DNA from: an uncultured Bacillota bacterium
GTDB taxonomy: Bacteria; Bacillota_I; Bacilli_A; RFN20; CAG-826
Assembly (NCBI GenBank): GCA_949298295.1
Contig: CASFWS010000096.1
Coordinates: forward strand, 1 to 6,572
DNA: 6,572 nt
Direction: 5' to 3'
Part shown: positions 1-5,792 of the stretch, piece after piece
How the letters are laid out: the number at the start of each line of letters is the position of its first letter
Numbering within the stretch: position 1 is the stretch's first letter
Program-made: the position numbers and the translations under genes
The notes under the pieces: model-generated
What the model saw: only the letters and a program-made list of their open reading frames with translations
Databases searched by the model: none
Told to the model about the DNA's origin: nothing

Positions 1-976
1 CACCGAGGATGGGATGTCCTACCTCGGGGCCAGCGACTTCGTCCAAAGCTATTGGAACGAAGGGCAGGCCTACCAGGTCGAAGGCCTCTATTCCCTCCCC
101 TGGACGAAGTCGACCGAGCTCCTCTTCTACAACCAGGACCTCTTCAACGAGAACGGCTGGACCGTCCCGACGACCTGGGAGGACATGTGGGATCTTTGCG
201 AGCGGATCCAAGAGACCTGCTCGGCGACCGTCCCGAATTGGTATGCTCCCCTCGGCTACGATAGCGACTCCAACCTCTTCATCACGATGTGCCGGCAAAA
301 CGGCATCGATTACACCGATAACACCGCCTCCAACCCCATCCTCTTCGACAATGCCGAGGCCCGGGAGATGGTGAAAGACCTCAAGGAGAAGTACGACGCC
401 GGGCTTATCCGGACCAAGCTCTCCGGCCCGAACAACTCCTACACCTCGAGCTATTTCGATCAGGGGCAGGTGGCGATGATGATCTCCTCCTCCGGCGGCA
501 CCAGCTACGCCAACACCGTCAATTTCACGGTCGGCGTGGCCCCGGCCCCCTATTCCCTCGAGCAGGAATACGTCTCGCAGGGACCCTCGATTTGCTTCTT
601 CTCCAATTCGAGCTGGGAAGAGCGCTACGCGGCCTGGCTTTTCTACCGCTTCTGCACGAGCGCCGAGAATAGCGCCTACATCGCGACGTCTTCTTCCGGC
701 TATGACCCGGTCCGGCAGTCGAGCTACACCTGCGACTACTACACGAGCTGGCTCGAAGGCAATGCCGACTCCCTCTTCGGACGGGCCTCGCAAGTGACCC
801 GCTCGATCAGCGACCACACCTTCTACACCGACGTCTTCCCGGGATCGGCCGTCTGCCGGACCCAGGTCGGCAATATCATCGGCAACGTCTTCCTCAACAC
901 GAACAACTACTCGATCGACCAACTGATTGAATCGGCCTTCACCGACGCCTACAACCAGTGCATGGCGGCCATTTGA
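1..976 (+). CDS. ABC transporter solute-binding protein, family 1 (sugar type), 5'-truncated by the window
   Basis: Likely the extracellular, membrane-anchored binding subunit of an ABC importer for a sugar or other small solute. The reading frame is open to the left edge (first whole codon at position 2), so the in-frame ATG at 14 is internal, and the signal peptide plus roughly the first 100 or more residues are missing. The family is recognised from the stretch encoded at about 92-185: a Leu-Pro-Trp followed by a Thr-Glu-Leu-Leu-Phe-Tyr-Asn-Gln-Asp-Leu-Phe segment, then Asn-Gly-Trp and Pro-Thr-Thr-Trp-Glu-Asp. This is the classic hinge-region signature of family 1 binding proteins (yYNkdlF..aG...PpTWdE). 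A Gly-Gln-Val-Ala-Met-Met segment near 466-483 matches the usual 'GkaAM' motif. Eight cysteines in ~325 residues is unusual for an exported protein. The substrate cannot be told from the sequence. The SNase lipoprotein gene follows after 11 nt, so the two are very probably co-transcribed. Family is secure; specificity unknown. Confidence 0.9.
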   Translation, partial: TEDGMSYLGASDFVQSYWNEGQAYQVEGLYSLPWTKSTELLFYNQDLFNENGWTVPTTWEDMWDLCERIQETCSATVPNWYAPLGYDSDSNLFITMCRQNGIDYTDNTASNPILFDNAEAREMVKDLKEKYDAGLIRTKLSGPNNSYTSSYFDQGQVAMMISSSGGTSYANTVNFTVGVAPAPYSLEQEYVSQGPSICFFSNSSWEERYAAWLFYRFCTSAENSAYIATSSSGYDPVRQSSYTCDYYTSWLEGNADSLFGRASQVTRSISDHTFYTDVFPGSAVCRTQVGNIIGNVFLNTNNYSIDQLIESAFTDAYNQCMAAI

Positions 977-983
977 AAGGAGA
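976..983 (+). promoter_or_regulatory. Shine-Dalgarno site that fixes the start of the nuclease lipoprotein
   Basis: AAAGGAGA directly overlaps the end of the upstream TGA stop and sits 4 nt before the ATG at 988. A GTG at 958 opens the same frame 10 codons earlier, but it lies inside the preceding gene, has no SD, and would put a charged leader in front of an otherwise perfect lipoprotein signal peptide. The ATG at 988 is therefore chosen. Confidence 0.8.
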
Positions 984-987
984 CAGC

Positions 988-2361
988 ATGAAAAAAGCGC
1001 TTCTTCTCTCCGTCTTGCTCCTCGCCCTCGCCTCCTGCGGGGGAGATGGAACATCTTCTTCCGCGCCCTCCTCGAGCTCGGAGGGATGCGACACGACCGT
1101 CTACACCGACCAGGTGAAGCTGACCCTTGACTACAAGGGCAAGGTCTTTAGTCAGGACGGCATCGGCGAGGTCAAGATGATCCGCCACGTCGACGGGGAC
1201 ACGACCCACGTCCATCAGTACTTGGCCGACGGCACCGAGGATACCTCGGAGATGATGGCCCTACGCTACAACTGCATCGACACCCCGGAATCGACCGGCG
1301 GGGTCGAGCCGTGGGGGTACGACGCTTCCGACTATACCCATCGGGTTCTCGATAACGCCGCCCACATCGTCGTCTCGAGCAACTTCACCGATTACCACCT
1401 CCCGGAAAAGGACGGCAACCTCCGTTATCTTTCCTACGTCTGGGTTACCGAGGTCGAAGACCCGACCCTCGACGACTTCCGCCTCCTCAACCTCGAGCTC
1501 GTCGAGCAGGACCTCGCTCAGATCACCGGTGTCGAGGATTCCATCTACGCCGACTATTTCTATGCCGCCGACGCCAAGGTCCGCTGCTCGGGCAACTATA
1601 TCCATAGCGACCGCGTGGACCCGCGCCTACCGACGACGGCCATCTCGACGACCCTTATGGAAATCGTCGAAGGGAAGCGGTGGGACAGCGAGACGGAGAC
1701 CTACATCGACTGGGATTGGCTGACCCCAAGCAGCAACCCCGGCTACGAGGATAGCGGCCTTTCTTCCTTCCGGGTGACCTTCCCCTGCACGGTCTCCTAT
1801 AACTACTCCAACCAAGGCGACAACGCCTACGTTGCCGATTATGCGCCGACCCCGGACGATCCGAGCGTCTCCCGTTGGTACGGCATCTACGTCTTCGGCT
1901 TCTACAAGGCCGTCGAACCGCTCCGGCGGGTCGGCTGGCGTCTCCAAATGAACGGCATCCTCGCCGAGTTCAACGGCAATTACCAAATCGCCGACGTCCA
2001 TTACTCGAGCCTCTATCCGGGCGACGACTACATCTCGGTCATCTCCCAGAATCCCGAGGCTGATGGCTACCCGGTCTACGATATCCCGACCGTTACCTTG
2101 GCCGACCTTCAGGACGACTATTACGTCAACCTCCCGGTCCGGATCGAGTCGGATACGACCTACCTCCGCGTCTATTCGGGAACCATCCACGACCGGACGA
2201 ACAACAACCCTATCACGGCCGACAACTTCGAGGATTACTTCTCGAAGCCGGGGGAAACCTTCAACGTCGTCGGCCCCGTCGTTGCCTACACCAATTCGCG
2301 GGGCACGACCCAATACCAGATCCAAGTCCTCAAGGATGCGGATCTAACCTTCAACGACTAG
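988..2361 (+). CDS. Surface lipoprotein with SNase-like (thermonuclease) domain and two C-terminal OB-fold-like domains
   Basis: Predicted 457-residue lipoprotein, probably a surface nuclease acting on extracellular DNA and/or RNA. The signal peptide ends in a lipobox Leu-Ala-Ser-Cys with lipidated Cys17, followed by a Ser-rich spacer (22-32). Residues ~62-207 match staphylococcal nuclease in order: Val-Asp-Gly-Asp-Thr (Asp71, equivalent to Ca2+ ligand D21), Arg93 (R35), Asp98-Thr-Pro-Glu101 (D40 and E43), and Arg146 (R87) in a DGNLRYLSYVW strand. The Arg93-Asp98-Glu101 spacing is identical to the family. About 8 extra residues lie between Asp71 and Arg93, and the Lys-Tyr-Gly usually just before the second Arg is replaced by Gly-Asn-Leu, so product specificity may differ. 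Residues ~257-340 (with a Tyr-Gly-Ile-Tyr-Val strand and a Glu-Phe-Asn-Gly-Asn-Tyr-Gln-Ile strand) and ~368-455 look like OB folds of the kind found in secreted nucleases such as Bacillus YhcR. The OB calls are by pattern only. It lies in an operon, 27 nt before another OB-fold lipoprotein. SNase assignment is strong; the natural substrate is inferred. Confidence 0.9.
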   Translation: MKKALLLSVLLLALASCGGDGTSSSAPSSSSEGCDTTVYTDQVKLTLDYKGKVFSQDGIGEVKMIRHVDGDTTHVHQYLADGTEDTSEMMALRYNCIDTPESTGGVEPWGYDASDYTHRVLDNAAHIVVSSNFTDYHLPEKDGNLRYLSYVWVTEVEDPTLDDFRLLNLELVEQDLAQITGVEDSIYADYFYAADAKVRCSGNYIHSDRVDPRLPTTAISTTLMEIVEGKRWDSETETYIDWDWLTPSSNPGYEDSGLSSFRVTFPCTVSYNYSNQGDNAYVADYAPTPDDPSVSRWYGIYVFGFYKAVEPLRRVGWRLQMNGILAEFNGNYQIADVHYSSLYPGDDYISVISQNPEADGYPVYDIPTVTLADLQDDYYVNLPVRIESDTTYLRVYSGTIHDRTNNNPITADNFEDYFSKPGETFNVVGPVVAYTNSRGTTQYQIQVLKDADLTFND

Positions 2362-2375
2362 GAAAGCTTCATAGC

Positions 2376-2381
2376 AGGAGG
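2376..2381 (+). promoter_or_regulatory. Consensus Shine-Dalgarno of the OB-fold lipoprotein gene
   Basis: A perfect AGGAGG stands 7 nt upstream of the ATG at 2389, inside the 27-nt gap after the nuclease gene. No promoter is visible in this gap, so the gene is probably translated from the same mRNA as the two genes before it. Confidence 0.85.
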
Positions 2382-2388
2382 AATTGCA

Positions 2389-4044
2389 ATGAAATTGAAG
2401 CACATCATCGTCCCGGCGGCCGCCTTGCTCGTCTTGGCTGCCTGCGGGCCCACCACGACCACGTCTTCGGACCCCTCGAGCAGCGAGACGCCCTCGAGCA
2501 GCTCGGAAATCGACCCGGAAGTCGAAGCGGCCGAACTCGCCCTCCGCCGCCTCCCTTACGACATCCAGAGCAACCCGGGGATGCAGGGCCGGACCTTCGA
2601 CATCGTCACGACCTCGACCGTCGACGGCTACACCTTCGACATCGAGACGACGGTGGAGGAAACCCAAGCCTACCCCGGCTCGAGCGTCGAGCTGGAAACC
2701 GTCCCGCCCTTCAATGCCCTGATCGGGACCATTGAATATGAAACCGAGGACGGAACCGCCACCGATACCAAATACATGGGCGCCTATGGCACCTTTGACA
2801 CGATCGCTCTATCGACCACCGATTTCATCGGTAACTCGGGCAGCTACGGCCTCTTCTTCTACGAAAGCGAGCCGGAGGCCATCAACGAGGGCAAGACGAA
2901 CATCGATTACGGCGTCCTCCCCGAAGAAGGAAAGACCTACAAACTCGGCCTTTACCACGGCAACAATCCGGTCAATAGCTACATCTACGTGACCGGCGAA
3001 TACTCGGGAAGCGCCAATCAGTACCTCGCGACGAGCACGACCTTTGCCGAGGGCCTCGACTGGGAAGTGAGCTTCGACGGCGAGGGAAGGGTGGCCATCA
3101 AAGCAGCGACCGAAGGCTACGAGTACGAAGGGATGTACCTCGGCCTCCGCCGCAATGGCAACTTCACCAACATGTTCTTCGACAACGCCGATCCCTTCTA
3201 CTGGACCATTCAGCAGAACCCGGAATCGGTGACGGCCGTCGTCACGGCCGGCGCCACCTCGGAAGAGGCGACCGTTTCCTACGCCCTCTGGACCCTGACG
3301 GCTGACGTCATCGGGAGCAGCGGCGAGGTCCTCGCGACCAAGAGCTGGAACATCCGCATCGACCCGCTCCTTCTCATGAACATCGCCGACATCTTCACCA
3401 ACGGCACCGCCTCGGGCGACGTCATCGTCACCTACGGCTATGTCGTCGGCCAATACGCCAATGACAGCCGCTACCTCTGGATCCGCGACGGGAACTACGG
3501 CATGACCGTCTACGGAACCTCGGTCAAGAACTACGACTTCGAAGTCGGCGATCTCATCCGGGTCTCTGGCGAATACTCGCCCTACAACGGCCTGCCTGAG
3601 ATCATGCCCAACAACATCGAAGTCGTGACCCCCGACGAGGACGCCTTCGCGGCTGCCGTCGTCAAGAGCGAGGAGCCGCTCGACCTCAACGCCACCACGA
3701 GCCTCACCTCGGCCAACATCTCGGTCCCGGTGACCATCGACGCGACGATTTCCGCTCTCGACTTCTATTGGGAAGACCCGAACGAGGACTACCCGGAAGG
3801 CGAAAGGATGTACACGATTGACCTCACCTACAATGACGGCGAGACGATCGAGATCCACGGCGAGGAAGACAAGGACGGCAAAGACCTCCTCGACGCCATC
3901 TTCACGACCGATGCCAGCGGCGATAAGAACGTTGCCGTGACCACCCTCGAGAAGGGCATGGAAGTCACGGTCGACGGCATCCTCGGCTGCTACAACGCCT
4001 ACCAGATCATCAACGCGACCATCACTCCGAAGGCCAGCGCCTGA
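2389..4044 (+). CDS. Large surface lipoprotein with two C-terminal OB-fold-like domains
   Basis: A 551-residue predicted lipoprotein: basic start, hydrophobic stretch and lipobox Leu-Ala-Ala-Cys (Cys19), then a Thr/Ser-rich linker to about residue 40. Residues ~45-325 are beta-rich by eye and match no family I recognise; ~183-273 contain repeated Tyr/Gly strands (YIYVTGEYSG, GYEYEGMYLGL) that could be a separate sandwich domain. Residues ~331-415 are a convincing OB-fold-like unit: a Gly-Tyr-Val-Val strand, Arg-Tyr-Leu-Trp-Ile-Arg-Asp-Gly, Gly-Met-Thr-Val-Tyr-Gly, Val-Gly-Asp-Leu-Ile-Arg-Val-Ser-Gly-Glu, then Tyr-Asn-Gly-Leu-Pro-Glu-Ile. This is the pattern of OB modules attached to secreted nucleases. 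A second, more diverged OB-like unit occupies ~436-549. No catalytic motif is visible, so a binding role (nucleic acid or other polymer) on the outer face of the membrane is more likely than an enzyme. It is the last gene of the operon, followed by a strong terminator. It shares the tandem C-terminal OB layout with the adjacent nuclease, which suggests a partner function. Confidence 0.85.
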   Translation: MKLKHIIVPAAALLVLAACGPTTTTSSDPSSSETPSSSSEIDPEVEAAELALRRLPYDIQSNPGMQGRTFDIVTTSTVDGYTFDIETTVEETQAYPGSSVELETVPPFNALIGTIEYETEDGTATDTKYMGAYGTFDTIALSTTDFIGNSGSYGLFFYESEPEAINEGKTNIDYGVLPEEGKTYKLGLYHGNNPVNSYIYVTGEYSGSANQYLATSTTFAEGLDWEVSFDGEGRVAIKAATEGYEYEGMYLGLRRNGNFTNMFFDNADPFYWTIQQNPESVTAVVTAGATSEEATVSYALWTLTADVIGSSGEVLATKSWNIRIDPLLLMNIADIFTNGTASGDVIVTYGYVVGQYANDSRYLWIRDGNYGMTVYGTSVKNYDFEVGDLIRVSGEYSPYNGLPEIMPNNIEVVTPDEDAFAAAVVKSEEPLDLNATTSLTSANISVPVTIDATISALDFYWEDPNEDYPEGERMYTIDLTYNDGETIEIHGEEDKDGKDLLDAIFTTDASGDKNVAVTTLEKGMEVTVDGILGCYNAYQIINATITPKASA

Positions 4045-4066
4045 GGAAGGACCCCTCGACCATTCG

Positions 4067-4095
4067 AAAGGAGCGGGAAACCGCTCCTTTTCTTT
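4067..4095 (+). terminator. Intrinsic terminator of the binding protein/nuclease/OB-lipoprotein operon
   Basis: A perfect 10-bp stem (AAAGGAGCGG at 4067-4076 with CCGCTCCTTT at 4081-4090), closed by a GAAA tetraloop, runs into the T-rich tract TTTTCTTT at 4088-4095. It lies 22 nt after the TGA of the OB lipoprotein gene and before the promoter of the next unit. Confidence 0.93.
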
Positions 4096-4107
4096 GGCCC
4101 CGGGCGG

Positions 4108-4136
4108 TTGATTGTCTAGGCTCCCTTTTCTATAAT
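4108..4136 (+). promoter_or_regulatory. Promoter (TTGATT-N17-TATAAT) placed directly against the start codon
   Basis: TTGATT at 4108-4113 and a perfect TATAAT at 4131-4136 are separated by 17 nt. Only 7 nt separate the -10 box from the ATG at 4144. With the usual 6-7 nt discriminator, transcription would begin at G4143 or A4144, giving a leaderless mRNA. Confidence 0.85.
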
Positions 4137-4143
4137 TGACCCG

Positions 4144-5025
4144 ATGAAAAAAGCATTGGCGGCACTCCTTTTGGCCTCGGCGCTCCTCGCTTCCTGCGGG
4201 TCGGAACCCACCTCTTCTTCCCTTCCGGAAAGCGAGGTTTCCACTTCTTCGATAGCCGAGCGGGCCCCGCTGGAGACGGTTCTCGGGCTTTTCGACCACT
4301 CGGGCACCAATAACGTTACCTTTTCCTCGATTGCTTCTTCTCTCGAAACCTCTTCCGGGGCGGCTCCGAGCTATTCGACCCCGACGATGATGGTCACTTA
4401 CGACGAGACGGGGTTTCTAATTGAGCCGGACCTCAATACCGGCTGGCCGGAAAGCTTTTCCGGCTCCTTCGGCCTCGTCGAGCTTTCCTCTGATAACACC
4501 GCCGGCGTTGCCCCTGGGGTTTACGAAACGACCGTCACGACCGAAGAGGTCGCTGACGAGGGCGGAAATGGCACCGTCAACCGCGAGGTCGTCACTCTCG
4601 GCTCGCTCACCTCTTACGAATCCCCTTATGATGTTTGGACCCCGCAGTATCTTGCCGATCACGCAAGCGAGCTGGCCGCCGAGTTCGGGCGGGGCGTTTC
4701 CTCGAACGTCTCGACGACCTACGACCAAGACACGATTGAGGCGGTGGCCAAGAGCCTCTCGATCGACGGGGTTGCCCGCGCGGCCTTCCCGAACATCGTC
4801 TATACCCGGGTCGACGTGACCTATACCCGTTCCTCGGTCAACTACATCTTCGACGTCTATGGCTATCCGAATGGCACTCCGGCCGACTCTTCTTCCCTCG
4901 GGGACGGCTATCGGATCGCCCGGGCCATCCTTTATCCCCGCGACATTGAGATCGAGGCCTACGCCTCCCTTTTCCCGAGCGAGGAAAGCGGTTCTTCCGC
5001 TTCGAATAGCGAGGTGGCAGCATGA
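4144..5025 (+). CDS. Unrecognised lipoprotein with Ser-rich linker; apparently leaderless
   Basis: A 293-residue predicted lipoprotein of unknown function. The signal peptide ends in Leu-Ala-Ser-Cys with Cys18, followed by a Ser-rich spacer (~20-38) as in the other lipoproteins here. The mature part is mixed alpha/beta by eye: a short helix near 41-50, Thr/Val-rich strands around 80-150, a helix about 165-182, and an Ile/Val/Tyr-rich strand pair at 216-240. It ends in a Ser/Glu-rich tail (279-290). I see no catalytic motif or known domain. The start is fixed by the signal peptide and there is no Shine-Dalgarno before it; the promoter -10 box is 7 nt away. Its TGA overlaps the ATG of the next gene (ATGA), implying translational coupling to a zinc-ribbon membrane protein. 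It uses more T-ending codons than the three genes upstream. Confidence 0.85.
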   Translation: MKKALAALLLASALLASCGSEPTSSSLPESEVSTSSIAERAPLETVLGLFDHSGTNNVTFSSIASSLETSSGAAPSYSTPTMMVTYDETGFLIEPDLNTGWPESFSGSFGLVELSSDNTAGVAPGVYETTVTTEEVADEGGNGTVNREVVTLGSLTSYESPYDVWTPQYLADHASELAAEFGRGVSSNVSTTYDQDTIEAVAKSLSIDGVARAAFPNIVYTRVDVTYTRSSVNYIFDVYGYPNGTPADSSSLGDGYRIARAILYPRDIEIEAYASLFPSEESGSSASNSEVAA

Positions 5026-5582
5026 AGTATTGCCCGCATTGCAAAAAGGCTTTCGACCCCTCGAAGACTAACGGGGTGTGCCCGACTTGCCATCTTCAGG
5101 CCCCGGAAACCATCGACCAGGACACGAGGACCTCGCTCGTCCAGGCCCTCCACCGGAAGGCCAATGCCTATGGCGACAAGCGCGACGGCGCGATGAGCTT
5201 CGTCGTTCTCGGGGCCATCTTCCTCATCATTGGAGTCATCTTCTTTGTCCTTTCCTTCAAGCCGGTTTCCGTTGATGACAATACGAGGGTCATCCGCCCT
5301 GACTCCCTTGAGTTCGTCGTCTCGATGCTCGGGATCTGCGGCGGTGGCCTCGCCTTCCTCTATGGATGCGTCCGGGCCATCATCTTCACCCGGAAGGTCC
5401 GGGTCCTCCACCATGACATCGACTACATCAACATGACCCTGAGGCTCGATCCGGGCCCGACGCCGCTCCTTGTCTCCGACGTTTATCGGAAAACCTCGCT
5501 CCGCCTCAAGAATTACCTGAAGATCAAGAAAGTCGAACGCGAGGCGAAAAAGGCCGGAAGAAAGGCCTCGAAGGAAAGTTGA
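5022..5582 (+). CDS. Small membrane protein with N-terminal zinc ribbon and two transmembrane helices
   Basis: A 186-residue protein of unknown function. The N-terminus has two Cys-Pro-x-Cys knuckles (Cys4/Cys7 and Cys20/Cys23), a typical treble-clef/zinc-ribbon that should bind one Zn2+ in the cytoplasm. Two hydrophobic helices follow at ~57-79 and ~95-118, joined by a short polar segment rich in Asp/Arg, probably outside. The C-terminal third (~119-186) is polar and strongly basic, with a Lys/Arg-rich end that may contact nucleic acid or acidic lipid. The start overlaps the upstream lipoprotein stop as ATGA, and a GAGGTGG SD-like sequence (5011-5017) precedes it by 4 nt inside that gene. 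Zinc-ribbon plus two-TM proteins are common in Bacillota but mostly uncharacterised. The coupling to a lipoprotein suggests that the two may act at the same membrane site (inference). Confidence 0.87.
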   Translation: MKYCPHCKKAFDPSKTNGVCPTCHLQAPETIDQDTRTSLVQALHRKANAYGDKRDGAMSFVVLGAIFLIIGVIFFVLSFKPVSVDDNTRVIRPDSLEFVVSMLGICGGGLAFLYGCVRAIIFTRKVRVLHHDIDYINMTLRLDPGPTPLLVSDVYRKTSLRLKNYLKIKKVEREAKKAGRKASKES

Positions 5583-5588
5583 TTTCCT
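5572..5588 (+). terminator. Weak hairpin over the stop codon, possible attenuator or terminator
   Basis: AGGAAA (5572-5577) can pair with TTTCCT (5583-5588) around a 5-nt loop that contains the TGA stop of the zinc-ribbon gene, followed by a pyrimidine-rich stretch. Only two GC pairs are present and there is no clean T-tract, so it may not terminate efficiently; read-through into the tRNA unit is possible. Confidence 0.25.
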
Positions 5589-5590
5589 CC

Positions 5591-5619
5591 TTGCTTCTTC
5601 TAGGCCGCGGTAATATCAT
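5591..5619 (+). promoter_or_regulatory. Probable promoter of the tRNA-Lys gene
   Basis: TTGCTT (5591-5596) and TATCAT (5614-5619, one mismatch to TATAAT) are separated by 17 nt. Transcription would start about 5626, leaving a tRNA 5' leader of only a few nucleotides for RNase P. The -35 match is partial, so this is a moderate-confidence call. Confidence 0.55.
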
Positions 5620-5628
5620 TGTCGGGCC

Positions 5629-5704
<76 letters not shown>

Positions 5705-5715
5705 AGGCGAAAACC

Positions 5716-5739
5716 ATCCGGCCATAGGCCGGATTTTTT
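5716..5739 (+). terminator. Intrinsic terminator of tRNA-Lys
   Basis: A perfect 8-bp stem (ATCCGGCC at 5716-5723 with GGCCGGAT at 5727-5734), with an ATA loop, runs into six T residues (5734-5739). It starts 11 nt after the tRNA CCA end and separates it from the next promoter. Confidence 0.92.
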
Positions 5740-5751
5740 CGTGCCCCTTCA

Positions 5752-5781
5752 TTGAATAGTCCTTGTATGCTCGGCTATAAT
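5752..5781 (+). promoter_or_regulatory. Promoter (TTGAAT-N18-TATAAT) close to the start of the four-helix membrane protein
   Basis: TTGAAT (5752-5757) and a perfect TATAAT (5776-5781) are 18 nt apart. The -10 box ends 11 nt before the ATG at 5793; the expected start at about G5788/A5789 gives a 5' leader of 4-5 nt, too short to carry a Shine-Dalgarno sequence. Confidence 0.8.
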
Positions 5782-5792
5782 CCCTTTGAAGT

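Noticed and set aside
958..987. GTG start 10 codons upstream for the nuclease lipoprotein
   Set aside because: No SD, overlaps the previous gene, and would spoil the lipoprotein signal peptide that begins at 988.
1627..2325. A 232-codon minus-strand open frame inside the nuclease gene
   Set aside because: Same antisense artefact of codon bias; the plus-strand frame has a lipobox, an SD and SNase motifs.
2473..2502. Direct repeat CCCTCGAGCAGC, two copies 18 nt apart
   Set aside because: It encodes the repetitive Pro-Ser-Ser-Ser linker after the lipidated Cys; low-complexity coding, not a separate element.
4045..4143. Riboswitch or small RNA in the gap before the lipoprotein gene
   Set aside because: The 99-nt gap is taken up by a terminator and a promoter; nothing remains for a structured leader.
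2809..4299. A 496-codon open frame on the minus strand
   Set aside because: It lies antisense to the OB lipoprotein gene and runs across its terminator and the next promoter. Its composition (Val, Asp, Gly, Arg, Glu) is what antisense reading of NNC-biased codons gives. It has no signal peptide, SD or domain.
5716..5734. Palindrome as an operator or protein-binding site
   Set aside because: An 8-bp stem with a 3-nt loop followed by six T residues just after a tRNA is fully explained as an intrinsic terminator.
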